From: an uncultured Brevinema sp.
GTDB lineage: Bacteria; Spirochaetota; Brevinematia; Brevinematales; Brevinemataceae
Direction of reading: 5' to 3'
DNA: 26,461 nt
Assembly (NCBI GenBank): GCA_947036575.1
Contig: CAMQSH010000007.1
Coordinates: 1-26,461 of the forward strand
Shown: positions 14,274-21,445 of the stretch, one piece after another
How positions within the stretch are numbered: position 1 is the stretch's first letter
How the letters are laid out: every line of letters starts with the position of its first letter
Translations under genes and position numbers: made by a program
The notes under the pieces: generated by a model
Told to the model about the DNA's origin: nothing
Seen by the model: only the letters and a program-made list of their open reading frames with translations
Databases searched by the model: none

Positions 14274-14302
14274 ACTATAAAGTAATTAACTAATTAAGTC
14301 AA
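14274..14302 (-). promoter_or_regulatory. Promoter of the B12-riboswitch operon
   Basis: On the minus strand TTGACT (14302-14297), a 17-nt spacer and TATAGT (14279-14274) predict a start near 14267, exactly at the first base of riboswitch stem P1. Confidence 0.8.
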
Positions 14303-14318
14303 TCACTATTTTAATAAT

Positions 14319-14684
14319 TTAATAACAAGAAGAAATTTTGTTTTGTTCACGTATTTCTAAACGCATCTTAGAGAAAAATAAATCTCTCTGATGATAAGAA
14401 TTAAATCGCCATTCAATATGAAAAGGAGAAATTACTACATCTGTAATAATCCCAAAGAATGCTGCATAACGAAATATCTCATGAACTGTTTGTTCATAGT
14501 TGGAATCTTGATAAATATTTAATAAGTTTTTAATCTCAAAATAAGACATAGAAAAAGTAGGGGAGGAGGTATAGCTATAACCACAAGGATGTTGTTGAAA
14601 CGCTAATTGCTCAAGTTGATGCAATGATAAAGAAAAATGAAGATTGTCGTAAATACCATAATAATTAAGACACGTTTCTAGCAT
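14319..14684 (-). CDS. Small protein of unknown function
   Basis: This 121-residue soluble protein is rich in Tyr, Phe, His and Gln and has two cysteines near the start and end (C5, C120). It has no signal peptide, membrane helix or motif that I recognise. The start ATG at 14684 has AGGAG at good spacing, and a consensus -35 (TTGACA on the minus strand at 14776-14771) lies upstream, so it looks like a genuine single-gene unit. It ends 17 nt before the -35 of the B12-riboswitch promoter, with no obvious terminator between, so read-through into that operon is possible. Confidence 0.65.
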   Translation of the reverse strand: MLETCLNYYGIYDNLHFSLSLHQLEQLAFQQHPCGYSYTSSPTFSMSYFEIKNLLNIYQDSNYEQTVHEIFRYAAFFGIITDVVISPFHIEWRFNSYHQRDLFFSKMRLEIREQNKISSCY

Positions 14685-14985
14685 AGGTGCTCCTTTTTTG
14701 TTGGGAATTATTTGATATATTTCTTTAACAAACTAATTCTGTATATCATTTTCTATAACTTTTCGATTTTTGTCAAAATTTAATCAAGTACTTTTTTTTG
14801 TTTTACTAGACGATCTTATGTTTTTTATATATCTTTATGATAGTTTATAATAATTTCATGTGAAATTCTCCTATATCAAAAACCCCTTGTATTAATTACA
14901 AGGGGTTTTTGGTGACTATATTAGATAACTATTTTTATAATTATTATAATCTTGTAGCACTAAGAAATTTTTATATATTTAAAAA
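14685..14985. other. Intergenic stretch with a terminator and a promoter element
   Basis: There is no gene here. It holds the terminator of the leftward uvrC-side operon (14878-14910), an imperfect palindrome AATTTCA-TG-TGAAATT (14852-14867), and a minus-strand TTGACA (14776-14771) with a weak -10 (GAAAAT) 17 nt on that could drive the 121-residue gene. Confidence 0.5.
14878..14910 (-). terminator. Terminator after the methyltransferase-like gene
   Basis: Perfect 14-bp arms, AAAAACCCCTTGTA (14878-14891) and TACAAGGGGTTTTT (14897-14910), have a 5-nt loop. The A/T flanks give a T-run on both strands; on the minus strand it ends the uvrC/methyltransferase unit. Confidence 0.85.
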
Positions 14986-15564
14986 TTAAAAATAACGTCT
15001 CACTTTTTGTTTATAAGTGAGATAATTATCTCCAAAAACAGTTGTGAGAAACTTTTCTTCTTCTAATATTTGTAAATGAAATATCAATAAAGCTACAATC
15101 ACTACAGTAAACATCAAAAGACTAGGGAGCATGAGAGCGATACCCATATAAAATAGATCAAATCCAAGAAAAGCAGGATTACGGCTAAATCTCAAAATCC
15201 CCTCTGTCATGAGGCTTGTTTTTTGAGAGCTGTTAATACCTGCACGCCAGCTGTCTTTCATGGCGATTACTGCCATGATAAAAAAGAATGATCCTGTCAT
15301 GGCAAGGATAAAACCAAGGATTCTTTGATATTTAAAAAGATATAAAGTAGGAAAGAAATCTAACAAACTTAGACATTGTATGATAACTAGCCCATAAGTG
15401 ACTAAAAGTAAACAAATTTCTAATAGTCTGACAGAAGAGGCTTTGTTTCCTTTGGCTAGATGATTTGCTGTTATTCCTTTTTTTTGGAGTAGAAGATTGT
15501 TGAGAAGATAAGCCCCATAAAAAATAAGTATAGGTATAAGGGCGAATAAAGATGATTTGTTCAT
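14986..15564 (-). CDS. Isoprenylcysteine carboxyl methyltransferase / PEMT-like membrane protein
   Basis: This 192-residue protein has about five membrane helices. The C-terminal half carries the family signature: SWRAGI (about 109-114), then TEGILRFSRNPAFLGFDLFY (119-138), where RNP and the following Gly form the S-adenosylmethionine-binding region, then EEEKFLTTVFGDNYLTYKQKVRRYF at the end (about 168-192, described in parts: EEEKFL, FGDNYLTYKQKV, RRYF). Bacterial members methylate small lipophilic or lipid substrates that are mostly unknown. It starts 22 nt after the uvrC stop with AGGAG and ends before a strong terminator, so it is the second gene of a uvrC unit. Target unknown. Confidence 0.75.
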   Translation of the reverse strand: MNKSSLFALIPILIFYGAYLLNNLLLQKKGITANHLAKGNKASSVRLLEICLLLVTYGLVIIQCLSLLDFFPTLYLFKYQRILGFILAMTGSFFFIMAVIAMKDSWRAGINSSQKTSLMTEGILRFSRNPAFLGFDLFYMGIALMLPSLLMFTVVIVALLIFHLQILEEEKFLTTVFGDNYLTYKQKVRRYF

Positions 15565-15586
15565 GATATAGCTCCTAATTTGATAC

Positions 15587-17251
15587 TTATGATTTCATTT
15601 TTTTATCCATACGACGATGAAGCTGATATTGAGAGAATCGATGTGATTCATCACGTATTCTTTGGATTAAGTGTAGTACAGGAGAGTTTTTAGCTAGTAT
15701 TGTTCCTAATTTTTGATTGGGCTTGAATATTTCTTCTTCTTGTTTAGCAATAGAAATAATATCTATCGTTGTGATCTTCAATCGATCTAAGGCTTTTATA
15801 GCCGATGAGAGCTGTCCTTTCCCACCATCAATAACAATGAGCTGGGGGAGGGCTTTATGCTCTGTGATGAGCTTTTTATAATGCCTATAGACGGTCTCTT
15901 CCATAGCGATATAATCATCTTGTTGATTTTCTGCTTTGATATTAAAAAGTCTGTAGGCGTCTTTGTTTGGCTCGCCACCTTGAAATTGTATCATCACCCC
16001 AGAAGCGAGAGTTCCGTCAAGTTTTGCAATATCGAATCCCTCGATAGTACTTGGAAAGTTAGTAAGTTGTAATTCTTTTTGTAAATCAGTAAGTGTCTGT
16101 AATAAATCTGGTTCTGATAATGCTTGTTCCAAATGTACATGAGCATTTTTTTCAGCAAGATTTAAGAGAGAATATTCTTGAGAATCAGTATCTTCTACGA
16201 CTTGAATATCCAAATCAATACCATCTTCTCTAAACCATTGTACTAGTTCTGGACAAATAACTTGAAATTCTGGATTGATTAATATCTGATGAGGTAGATT
16301 GTCATTATGAGAATATTTGTTGATAATAAATTCTTCTAGCACTTCCATGGTGGTAAATTTATTTTCGTTATCTTTGTTGTGTTTGACAATAAATCCTTCT
16401 TTACCAGATAATTTCCCTTGTTTTAACAAGGACACCACAATTCCAAAACTCCCCATTTTTTGATAAATACCAATAATATCGATATTTTTTTCTGAAGAGA
16501 GAAATACTTGCTGTTTTTGATCTAGAGCATAGAGTGCATCAAGTTGCTCTTTGTACAATTGCGCTTTTTCAAATAATAATTCTTTAGCGGCTTTGTTCAT
16601 ATTTTTTTGTAAATCAGTGATAATTTTTTCTGTATTACCTGATAAAAAATCAATAGCACCAGCAATAGATTTGAGATATTTTTGTTTGGTGATTTTTTGA
16701 ATACAAGGGGCAGAACAACGTTTCATATGATATTCTAGGCATTCTTTTTTTGGAAGTATTTTACAAGTCCGTATTTGGAATATTTTTTGTAATATTTCTA
16801 AAGTTGCTCTCACATTACTAGAACTAATATAAGGACCAAAATATAAATTTTTATCATCATATTTGTTTCTTGTAATAAAAATACGAGGAAACTCTTCAGA
16901 AGTAGTGATTTTTATATAAGGATAAAATTTTCCGTCTTTGAAGGTAATATTAAATTTTGGGAGATGTTTTTTGATAAGAGTTGCTTCCAGCAATAAGGCT
17001 TCGTTTTCGTTATTGACAATAATAATATCTATCGTTTTAATTTGTTGTACAAGTAGATGTGTTTTTAGAAAGACAGGTGTTTTGACAAAATAAGAATTAA
17101 CTCTTTTACGAAGATTTTTAGCTTTACCAATATAAAGAATAGTATCATCTGAATCTTTATAAATATAAACTCCAGGATTTTCTGGAATATCATTTTTGGT
17201 ATTAGGGGTGAAAATCCCACTAATTTCTGTAGTGATGTTTTTTTTACTCAT
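15587..17251 (-). CDS. uvrC: UvrC, excinuclease ABC subunit C, lacking the C-terminal HhH domain
   Basis: UvrC makes both incisions in nucleotide excision repair with UvrA and UvrB. The GIY-YIG nuclease is at the start (GVYIYKD 27-33, YIGKAKNLRKRVNSYF 40-55). A cysteine-rich linker follows (about 158-180, with CLEYHMKRCSAPC), then the UvrB-contact region near 200-240. The RNase-H-like second nuclease has GFDIAKLDG (about 409-417), IVIDGGKGQLSSA (about 471-483) and RDESHRFSQYQLHRR (about 534-548). The protein stops at 554 residues, just after that motif, whereas UvrC is normally about 600 or more and ends in a tandem helix-hairpin-helix. The stop is TAA and the next gene starts at once, so no HhH remnant is left downstream. 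Confidence 0.95.
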   Translation of the reverse strand: MSKKNITTEISGIFTPNTKNDIPENPGVYIYKDSDDTILYIGKAKNLRKRVNSYFVKTPVFLKTHLLVQQIKTIDIIIVNNENEALLLEATLIKKHLPKFNITFKDGKFYPYIKITTSEEFPRIFITRNKYDDKNLYFGPYISSSNVRATLEILQKIFQIRTCKILPKKECLEYHMKRCSAPCIQKITKQKYLKSIAGAIDFLSGNTEKIITDLQKNMNKAAKELLFEKAQLYKEQLDALYALDQKQQVFLSSEKNIDIIGIYQKMGSFGIVVSLLKQGKLSGKEGFIVKHNKDNENKFTTMEVLEEFIINKYSHNDNLPHQILINPEFQVICPELVQWFREDGIDLDIQVVEDTDSQEYSLLNLAEKNAHVHLEQALSEPDLLQTLTDLQKELQLTNFPSTIEGFDIAKLDGTLASGVMIQFQGGEPNKDAYRLFNIKAENQQDDYIAMEETVYRHYKKLITEHKALPQLIVIDGGKGQLSSAIKALDRLKITTIDIISIAKQEEEIFKPNQKLGTILAKNSPVLHLIQRIRDESHRFSQYQLHRRMDKKMKS

Positions 17252-17365
17252 ATATTACACATTTCTTAATTATTTTTTTATTTTTTCCGATTATTTCTTA
17301 TAAATTAATTATAGGCTATCTTCGACTATTATTCAAGGGAGATCCCATAATTGTGAGGAAATAAT

Positions 17366-18391
17366 ATGAAAATATTACATACGGCAGATATTCACCTTAA
17401 AGGTAAAGAACATATTTCTATTATAGAATCTATAATTTATGTAGCTAACAAAGAAGGTATAGAGCTCATTATTATTGCTGGAGATTTATTTGATGCTGCT
17501 GCTAATGGAAGGGTCTTAGAAAATGAATTATTACCAATTTGGGAACAATTTCAAGGTGATATTTTAATTGTACCAGGTAATCATGATGTGAAATATCTAA
17601 AAGATAGAACAGAACTTGCCTCTAATGTTATTGTGGCTAATAAAACACCTTTTTCTGTAGCACTAATCGATGATATTCATTTTGTTTGTGTTCCTTATCA
17701 AGACAATCTTTCTTTATCAGATATTAATGTGCCAAGATTTGATTCTTCTGTATTGATTACTCATGGTACTTACAATTCTAAAAATGAAAATACTTATTTT
17801 CCTATAGCTATTTCTGATGTTTCAGGTCTTTATAATTATGTAGCGTTAGGGCATTATCACACATGGTTTGATAAATGGGAAAGTGGGACTTTAGTAGTAA
17901 ATCCTGGCGCACCACGACAAACACGAAAATCTGATAAAGGTGCTCGTTTTGTTGCTATTATTGATACAGATACTTGGAAGATGGAAAGAGTTAGTTTACC
18001 AATACTATATATGGAATATAATGTTGTGAATTTATCTGTCGTAGATTCTCCTGTAGATATAGAAGAAAAATTATTAAATGCAACAAAAGAATTAAACAAT
18101 CATCCTTATTGTGAAATAATGTTATCTTTACAAGGAAGCATTTCTTTTTCTCAATATTCTTTATCTGAATTTATCATAAAGATGAAAGAAATGCTGGATA
18201 AAAAAGGGGTAGATATTACTAGAATTCATTGGAATATAGAAAAAATTACGCAATTATCTTCACCAATGATGTATGCCTCTTTTACGAGATTATTAGTAGA
18301 CAAAATAACGGATGTAGCCCCACAAGAGATTAATGAGTTAGCTCCATTTTTATTTGAGAGATTGCAACAAGAAAATCAAAATATTTTATAA
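17366..18391 (+). CDS. SbcD/Mre11-like metallophosphoesterase (DNA repair exonuclease)
   Basis: This 341-residue calcineurin-like phosphoesterase shows the metal-binding motifs in order: D8-A-H10 in HTADIHLKG, GDLFD (39-43), GNHD (71-74), ITHGTYNS (about 131-138) and GHYHTWF (about 162-168). SbcD-type enzymes with SbcC trim hairpins and DNA ends. Length and motifs suit the SbcD/Mre11 family, yet no SbcC/Rad50 gene adjoins it. The C-terminal 120 residues are a cap-like region of lower similarity. It is divergent from uvrC across a 114-bp gap and has GAGG before the ATG. It could instead be a standalone YhaO-like phosphoesterase. Confidence 0.82.
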   Translation: MKILHTADIHLKGKEHISIIESIIYVANKEGIELIIIAGDLFDAAANGRVLENELLPIWEQFQGDILIVPGNHDVKYLKDRTELASNVIVANKTPFSVALIDDIHFVCVPYQDNLSLSDINVPRFDSSVLITHGTYNSKNENTYFPIAISDVSGLYNYVALGHYHTWFDKWESGTLVVNPGAPRQTRKSDKGARFVAIIDTDTWKMERVSLPILYMEYNVVNLSVVDSPVDIEEKLLNATKELNNHPYCEIMLSLQGSISFSQYSLSEFIIKMKEMLDKKGVDITRIHWNIEKITQLSSPMMYASFTRLLVDKITDVAPQEINELAPFLFERLQQENQNIL

Positions 18392-18397
18392 AAAATA

Positions 18398-18426
18398 TTG
18401 ACATATTTTAAATATAAATATATGAT
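18398..18426 (+). promoter_or_regulatory. Promoter of the peroxiredoxin gene
   Basis: A perfect TTGACA (18398-18403), 17-nt spacer and TATGAT (18421-18426) lie 38 nt before the ATG. This strong promoter fits an abundant peroxidase. I saw no convincing PerR- or OxyR-type box. Confidence 0.75.
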
Positions 18427-18464
18427 AAACATATAATAAAAATTTCATATTTAGGGAGAGCGTT

Positions 18465-19046
18465 ATGAGTTTAGTTAATAAACCGGCACCAGATTTTACA
18501 GCACAGGCTGTTGAGAAAGGAGAGATTAAAGATATTCGTTTATCAGATTATAAAGGACAATCGATTTTATTTTTCTTTTATCCTTTAGATTTTACCTTTG
18601 TTTGCCCTACAGAATTACACGCTTTTAGTGATAGTATTGCTGAATTTGAAAAACGTGGCGTTAAAGTGCTTGCTTGTTCTGTTGATTCTGTTATGTCTCA
18701 TGCTGCATGGCTAAAAACACCTAGAGCAAAAGGTGGAATAGAAGATGTTGTATATCCTATTGTTGCTGATTTAACAAAATCAATTGCAAGAGATTATGGT
18801 GTTTTAATAGAAGAAGAAGGTTTAGCATTAAGAGGATCATTCTTAATTGATAAAGATTTTATTGTTCGTATGGAACAAGTATATGACAAGCCTTTGGGTC
18901 GTTCTGTAGAAGAAACTTTACGTGTCATTGATGCATGGTTATTCTTTGAAAAAAATGGAGAAGTTTGTCCTGCAAACTGGAAACCAGGTGATGAAACAAT
19001 GTCAGAAAGTGCTGCTGGAATAGAAAATTTCTTCGGAAAAAAATAG
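18465..19046 (+). CDS. ahpC: AhpC-type typical 2-Cys peroxiredoxin
   Basis: This 193-residue thioredoxin-fold peroxidase reduces hydrogen peroxide and organic hydroperoxides. The peroxidatic cysteine is C47 in DFTFVCPTE, and the resolving cysteine is C168 in GEVCPANWKPG, the arrangement of typical 2-Cys enzymes that form an intersubunit disulfide. The C-terminal tail (GIENFFGKK) ends like eubacterial AhpC. It has its own strong promoter and a terminator at 19061-19100, and is followed by the two genes of a split AhpF that probably recharge it. Start ATG at 18465 has GGGAGAG upstream. Confidence 0.95.
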   Translation: MSLVNKPAPDFTAQAVEKGEIKDIRLSDYKGQSILFFFYPLDFTFVCPTELHAFSDSIAEFEKRGVKVLACSVDSVMSHAAWLKTPRAKGGIEDVVYPIVADLTKSIARDYGVLIEEEGLALRGSFLIDKDFIVRMEQVYDKPLGRSVEETLRVIDAWLFFEKNGEVCPANWKPGDETMSESAAGIENFFGKK

Positions 19047-19060
19047 ATTAAATTAAATCA

Positions 19061-19100
19061 AAAATAGCATCTCTAACAATTCGCTGAGATGCTATTTTTT
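19061..19100 (+). terminator. Terminator after ahpC
   Basis: AAAATAGCATCTC (19061-19073) pairs with GAGATGCTATTTT (19086-19098), and the arm ends in a T-run reaching 19100. It splits strong ahpC transcription from the reductase genes; a weak TTGATA (19099-19104) at its end could be the -35 of the next unit. Confidence 0.8.
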
Positions 19101-19153
19101 GATAAAATGTAAATAAAATAACAAAATTAATAAGAATAAAAAGAGAGAGTATT

Positions 19154-20125
19154 ATGGATTTAAATATAAATTTAGCTTCTTTTTCATCTTCAGAAAAAAA
19201 TATTTCTGAAAATGAAATTTATGATGTTTTGATAATTGGTGGTGGACCGGCAGCTCTAAATGCAGTGTTATATACTGCACGTAAAAAATTAAATGTGGCT
19301 GTTATTACAGATGATATTGGTGGTCAAATTGCTACTAGTTCTTCTATAGAAAATTGGATAGGTGATGTGGATATTTCAAGTTCAGAGCTTGTTAATCGAT
19401 TTTATGCTCATATCCAAAAATTTGATGTGCCTATTAAAAAAAATACCAAAGTTAGTAGTATTATTCATGAAGATACTGTTAAAAAAGTTGTCTGTACTGA
19501 TGGAAAAACATATCAAGCTAAAGCTATTATTGTTGCTACGGGTAAATCTCCACGTCCTTTAGGTGTTCCTGGAGAACTTGAATTTGTTGGAAAGGGAGTT
19601 GCTTACTGTACTACTTGTGATGGCCCTGTTTTTGTGAATAAAAAAGTCGTCGTTGTTGGTGGTGGTAATAGTGGTGTTGAAGCAGCTATTGATATGCTTA
19701 GCTATGCTAGTGAAGTCGTAATCGTTCAAAATCTTTCCGAATTAACAGCTGATCCTGTTTTAATGGATAAAGTGTTGAACGATAATAGAGTGAGTGTCGT
19801 CTATGATTCTGTTTGTGTTCGTATAGAAGGTACAAATAGCGTAGAGAGATTAATTGTAAAAAGCACAAAAACTGATAAAGAGGAAACTATTAATACAGAT
19901 GGTATTTTTGTAGAAATAGGATTAATCCCTGCAAGTAATTTTGTTCCAGATATGATAAAAAATAAAATGGGCGAAATTGAAATTAATGTAGATTGTTCTA
20001 CAAAAATAGCGGGAATATTTGCTGCTGGGGATGTAACAACAGTACCTTTTAAGCAAGTAGTTATTGCTGCTGGAGAGGGTGCAAAAGCTGCATTAGCAGT
20101 CTACAATTATGTAATCACTTTATAA
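19154..20125 (+). CDS. Thioredoxin-reductase/AhpF-core flavoprotein
   Basis: This 323-residue FAD/NAD(P)H disulfide reductase has IIGGGPAALNA (27-37) binding FAD, the redox pair C152/C155 in AYCTTCDGP, VVVGGGNSGVEAA (166-178) binding NAD(P)H, and a final FAD motif FAAGDVTT (about 288-295). The order and size match thioredoxin reductase and equally the catalytic half of AhpF, and the CDGP-VF context is AhpF-like. An extra 20-residue Ser/Asn-rich start precedes the FAD domain, where AhpF has its linker. It lies 34 nt upstream of a gene encoding the missing AhpF N-terminal domain. It most likely passes NAD(P)H electrons to that protein and on to AhpC. Confidence 0.9.
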   Translation: MDLNINLASFSSSEKNISENEIYDVLIIGGGPAALNAVLYTARKKLNVAVITDDIGGQIATSSSIENWIGDVDISSSELVNRFYAHIQKFDVPIKKNTKVSSIIHEDTVKKVVCTDGKTYQAKAIIVATGKSPRPLGVPGELEFVGKGVAYCTTCDGPVFVNKKVVVVGGGNSGVEAAIDMLSYASEVVIVQNLSELTADPVLMDKVLNDNRVSVVYDSVCVRIEGTNSVERLIVKSTKTDKEETINTDGIFVEIGLIPASNFVPDMIKNKMGEIEINVDCSTKIAGIFAAGDVTTVPFKQVVIAAGEGAKAALAVYNYVITL

Positions 20126-20159
20126 ATAAATAACAAAAAATACAAAAAAGGACAAAAAT

Positions 20160-20798
20160 ATGCCAATGTTTGACGAAGCAACAACAAAACAGTTGTCAGG
20201 AATTTTAGAAGGATTAGTTAATCCTGTAAAAATTATTTTTTTTAAAGGAAGTAGTGAAAAAAGTACAGAAGCAGAAACTTTTGTAACAGAATTTGCTGAT
20301 TTTTCTTCAAAAATATCCTTAATTACTTATGATATAGACGGAGAAAAAACAAAAGCTGAAGAGTGGAATGCTTTTGCAAGTCCAGCAATATTCGTGACTA
20401 CAGAAGACGAATCCTTAAAAGGAGTTGGTTTTTATGGCACACCTGGTGGCTATGAGATTAATTCTTTTCTAATGTCTTTATTAGAAGTCTCTGGTAAAGT
20501 AGAAGAGCTTTCAGCAGATCATAAAAAAATTGTTGATGCTATTACAACGCCAGTTTATTTGTATGCTTATATTTCTCTTACTTGTCCTCAATGTCCTCAA
20601 GCTGTAATGAATATTCATAGACTTGCAGTAGAAAATCCTAATATTAAATCTTATATGGTTGAAGGCCCTGCTTTTAAAGAATATTCCGAAAAATTTGGTG
20701 TAACAGCATTCCCAACTATTGTTCTTGGTGAAAACGAAAAAGAATTGATTGGTGAAAATGCAAAAGATCTTAATCAATTGGTTCAATTATTAGCCTAA
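20160..20798 (+). CDS. Stand-alone AhpF N-terminal-type domain (tandem thioredoxin folds)
   Basis: This 212-residue protein matches the N-terminal part of AhpF as a separate polypeptide. The first thioredoxin fold (about 1-112) has no CxxC and ends in the AhpF-specific FYGTPGGYEINSFLMSLLE (91-109). The second fold (about 113-212) holds the active site SLTCPQCPQAV (139-149, cysteines 142 and 145) and the cis-proline in TAFPTIV (P185). In AhpF this domain carries electrons from the flavoprotein core to AhpC. Its gene sits next to the core gene, so together they rebuild AhpF in two pieces. Archaeal-type protein disulfide oxidoreductases share the fold, but both halves there usually keep CxxC. 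Terminator follows at 20812. Confidence 0.88.
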   Translation: MPMFDEATTKQLSGILEGLVNPVKIIFFKGSSEKSTEAETFVTEFADFSSKISLITYDIDGEKTKAEEWNAFASPAIFVTTEDESLKGVGFYGTPGGYEINSFLMSLLEVSGKVEELSADHKKIVDAITTPVYLYAYISLTCPQCPQAVMNIHRLAVENPNIKSYMVEGPAFKEYSEKFGVTAFPTIVLGENEKELIGENAKDLNQLVQLLA

Positions 20799-20811
20799 AA
20801 AATTAAATGCT

Positions 20812-20843
20812 AAAAAGCCCTAGCTTATGCTGGGGCTTTTTTT
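20812..20843. terminator. Bidirectional terminator
   Basis: AAAAAGCCCTAGC (20812-20824) pairs with GCTGGGGCTTTTT (20829-20841) around TTAT, with one wobble, and is followed by T residues. The A-run at its left gives a T-run for leftward transcripts. It serves the split-AhpF operon and the convergent lipoprotein gene. Confidence 0.85.
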
Positions 20844-20863
20844 ATGGTGATTTTTATAGGTGT

Positions 20864-21274
20864 TTATTCTGCTTGTTTGGTAGCAAAGGTAAAAGCTGTA
20901 GTCCAATCAATACTTTCTGTATCAGATTCACTCGTACGTTTTAAAGTATCTCCACTATTTTCTATAATAATACCTACGTATTTTCTAGGATCTCTACTAT
21001 ATTGATAAATTGCCTCTGTAGCACTAGTACCATTATTTCTGGTGTTTTGAAATTTCAAAGGGTTAGTAGGAGTTCCGTTATTGCTATGTTCAGCAATAAT
21101 AGTACCACGGACTTCAAATGTAGACTTATCTGCATAAGCACCTGCTCCATCATAGTCTTTTCCATCTATTGCATCGAGAAAAGCATTAGCTTCTGTAGTA
21201 AATTCATTGGGTGCTTCGTTACAAGAAATAAAGCCAAAAATTAATATAGTAATACATAAATATTTTTTTATCAT
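20864..21274 (-). CDS. Small lipoprotein of unknown function
   Basis: This 136-residue protein has a clear lipoprotein signal: KK at 3-4, hydrophobic core, lipobox GFISC with lipidated Cys at 18. The mature domain starts with an acidic helix (EFTTEANAFLDAIDGKDYDG) and continues with a mixed, beta-leaning part (VRGTIIAEHSN; KYVGIIIENSGDTLKR), resembling small ligand-binding or NTF2/DUF4878-like lipoproteins in general shape only. AAGGAAAG precedes the ATG. A near-consensus promoter stands upstream, so it is a single-gene unit. It is not a clear paralogue of the two B12-operon lipoproteins. Confidence 0.82.
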   Translation of the reverse strand: MIKKYLCITILIFGFISCNEAPNEFTTEANAFLDAIDGKDYDGAGAYADKSTFEVRGTIIAEHSNNGTPTNPLKFQNTRNNGTSATEAIYQYSRDPRKYVGIIIENSGDTLKRTSESDTESIDWTTAFTFATKQAE

Positions 21275-21306
21275 AGAGCTTTCCTTCTAAAAACTTATTT
21301 TAAATA

Positions 21307-21335
21307 AGTATAGCGATTATTTTTAATATTGTCAA
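21307..21335 (-). promoter_or_regulatory. Promoter of the small lipoprotein gene
   Basis: On the minus strand a perfect TTGACA (21335-21330), 17-nt spacer and TATACT (21312-21307) lie 32 nt upstream of the ATG. Confidence 0.75.
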
Positions 21336-21373
21336 TTATTTTATATAAATTTATAATATTAAATGCCTGATCT

Positions 21374-21402
21374 TTGCAATAAAAAACAAATCCATTTATA
21401 CT
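21374..21402 (+). promoter_or_regulatory. Promoter of the HD / TPR / mutY operon
   Basis: TTGCAA (21374-21379), a 17-nt spacer and TATACT (21397-21402) lie 43 nt before the ATG at 21446. Confidence 0.6.
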
Positions 21403-21445
21403 ATAAATTGTAGATTATAGATCTTTATAAGCTATAGGAGTTATC

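Noticed and set aside
20511..20786. 91-residue reverse-strand open frame
   Set aside because: It lies wholly antisense to the AhpF N-terminal-type gene, has no ribosome site, and its Ile/Phe/Asn-rich, Cys-containing sequence looks like a mirrored frame.
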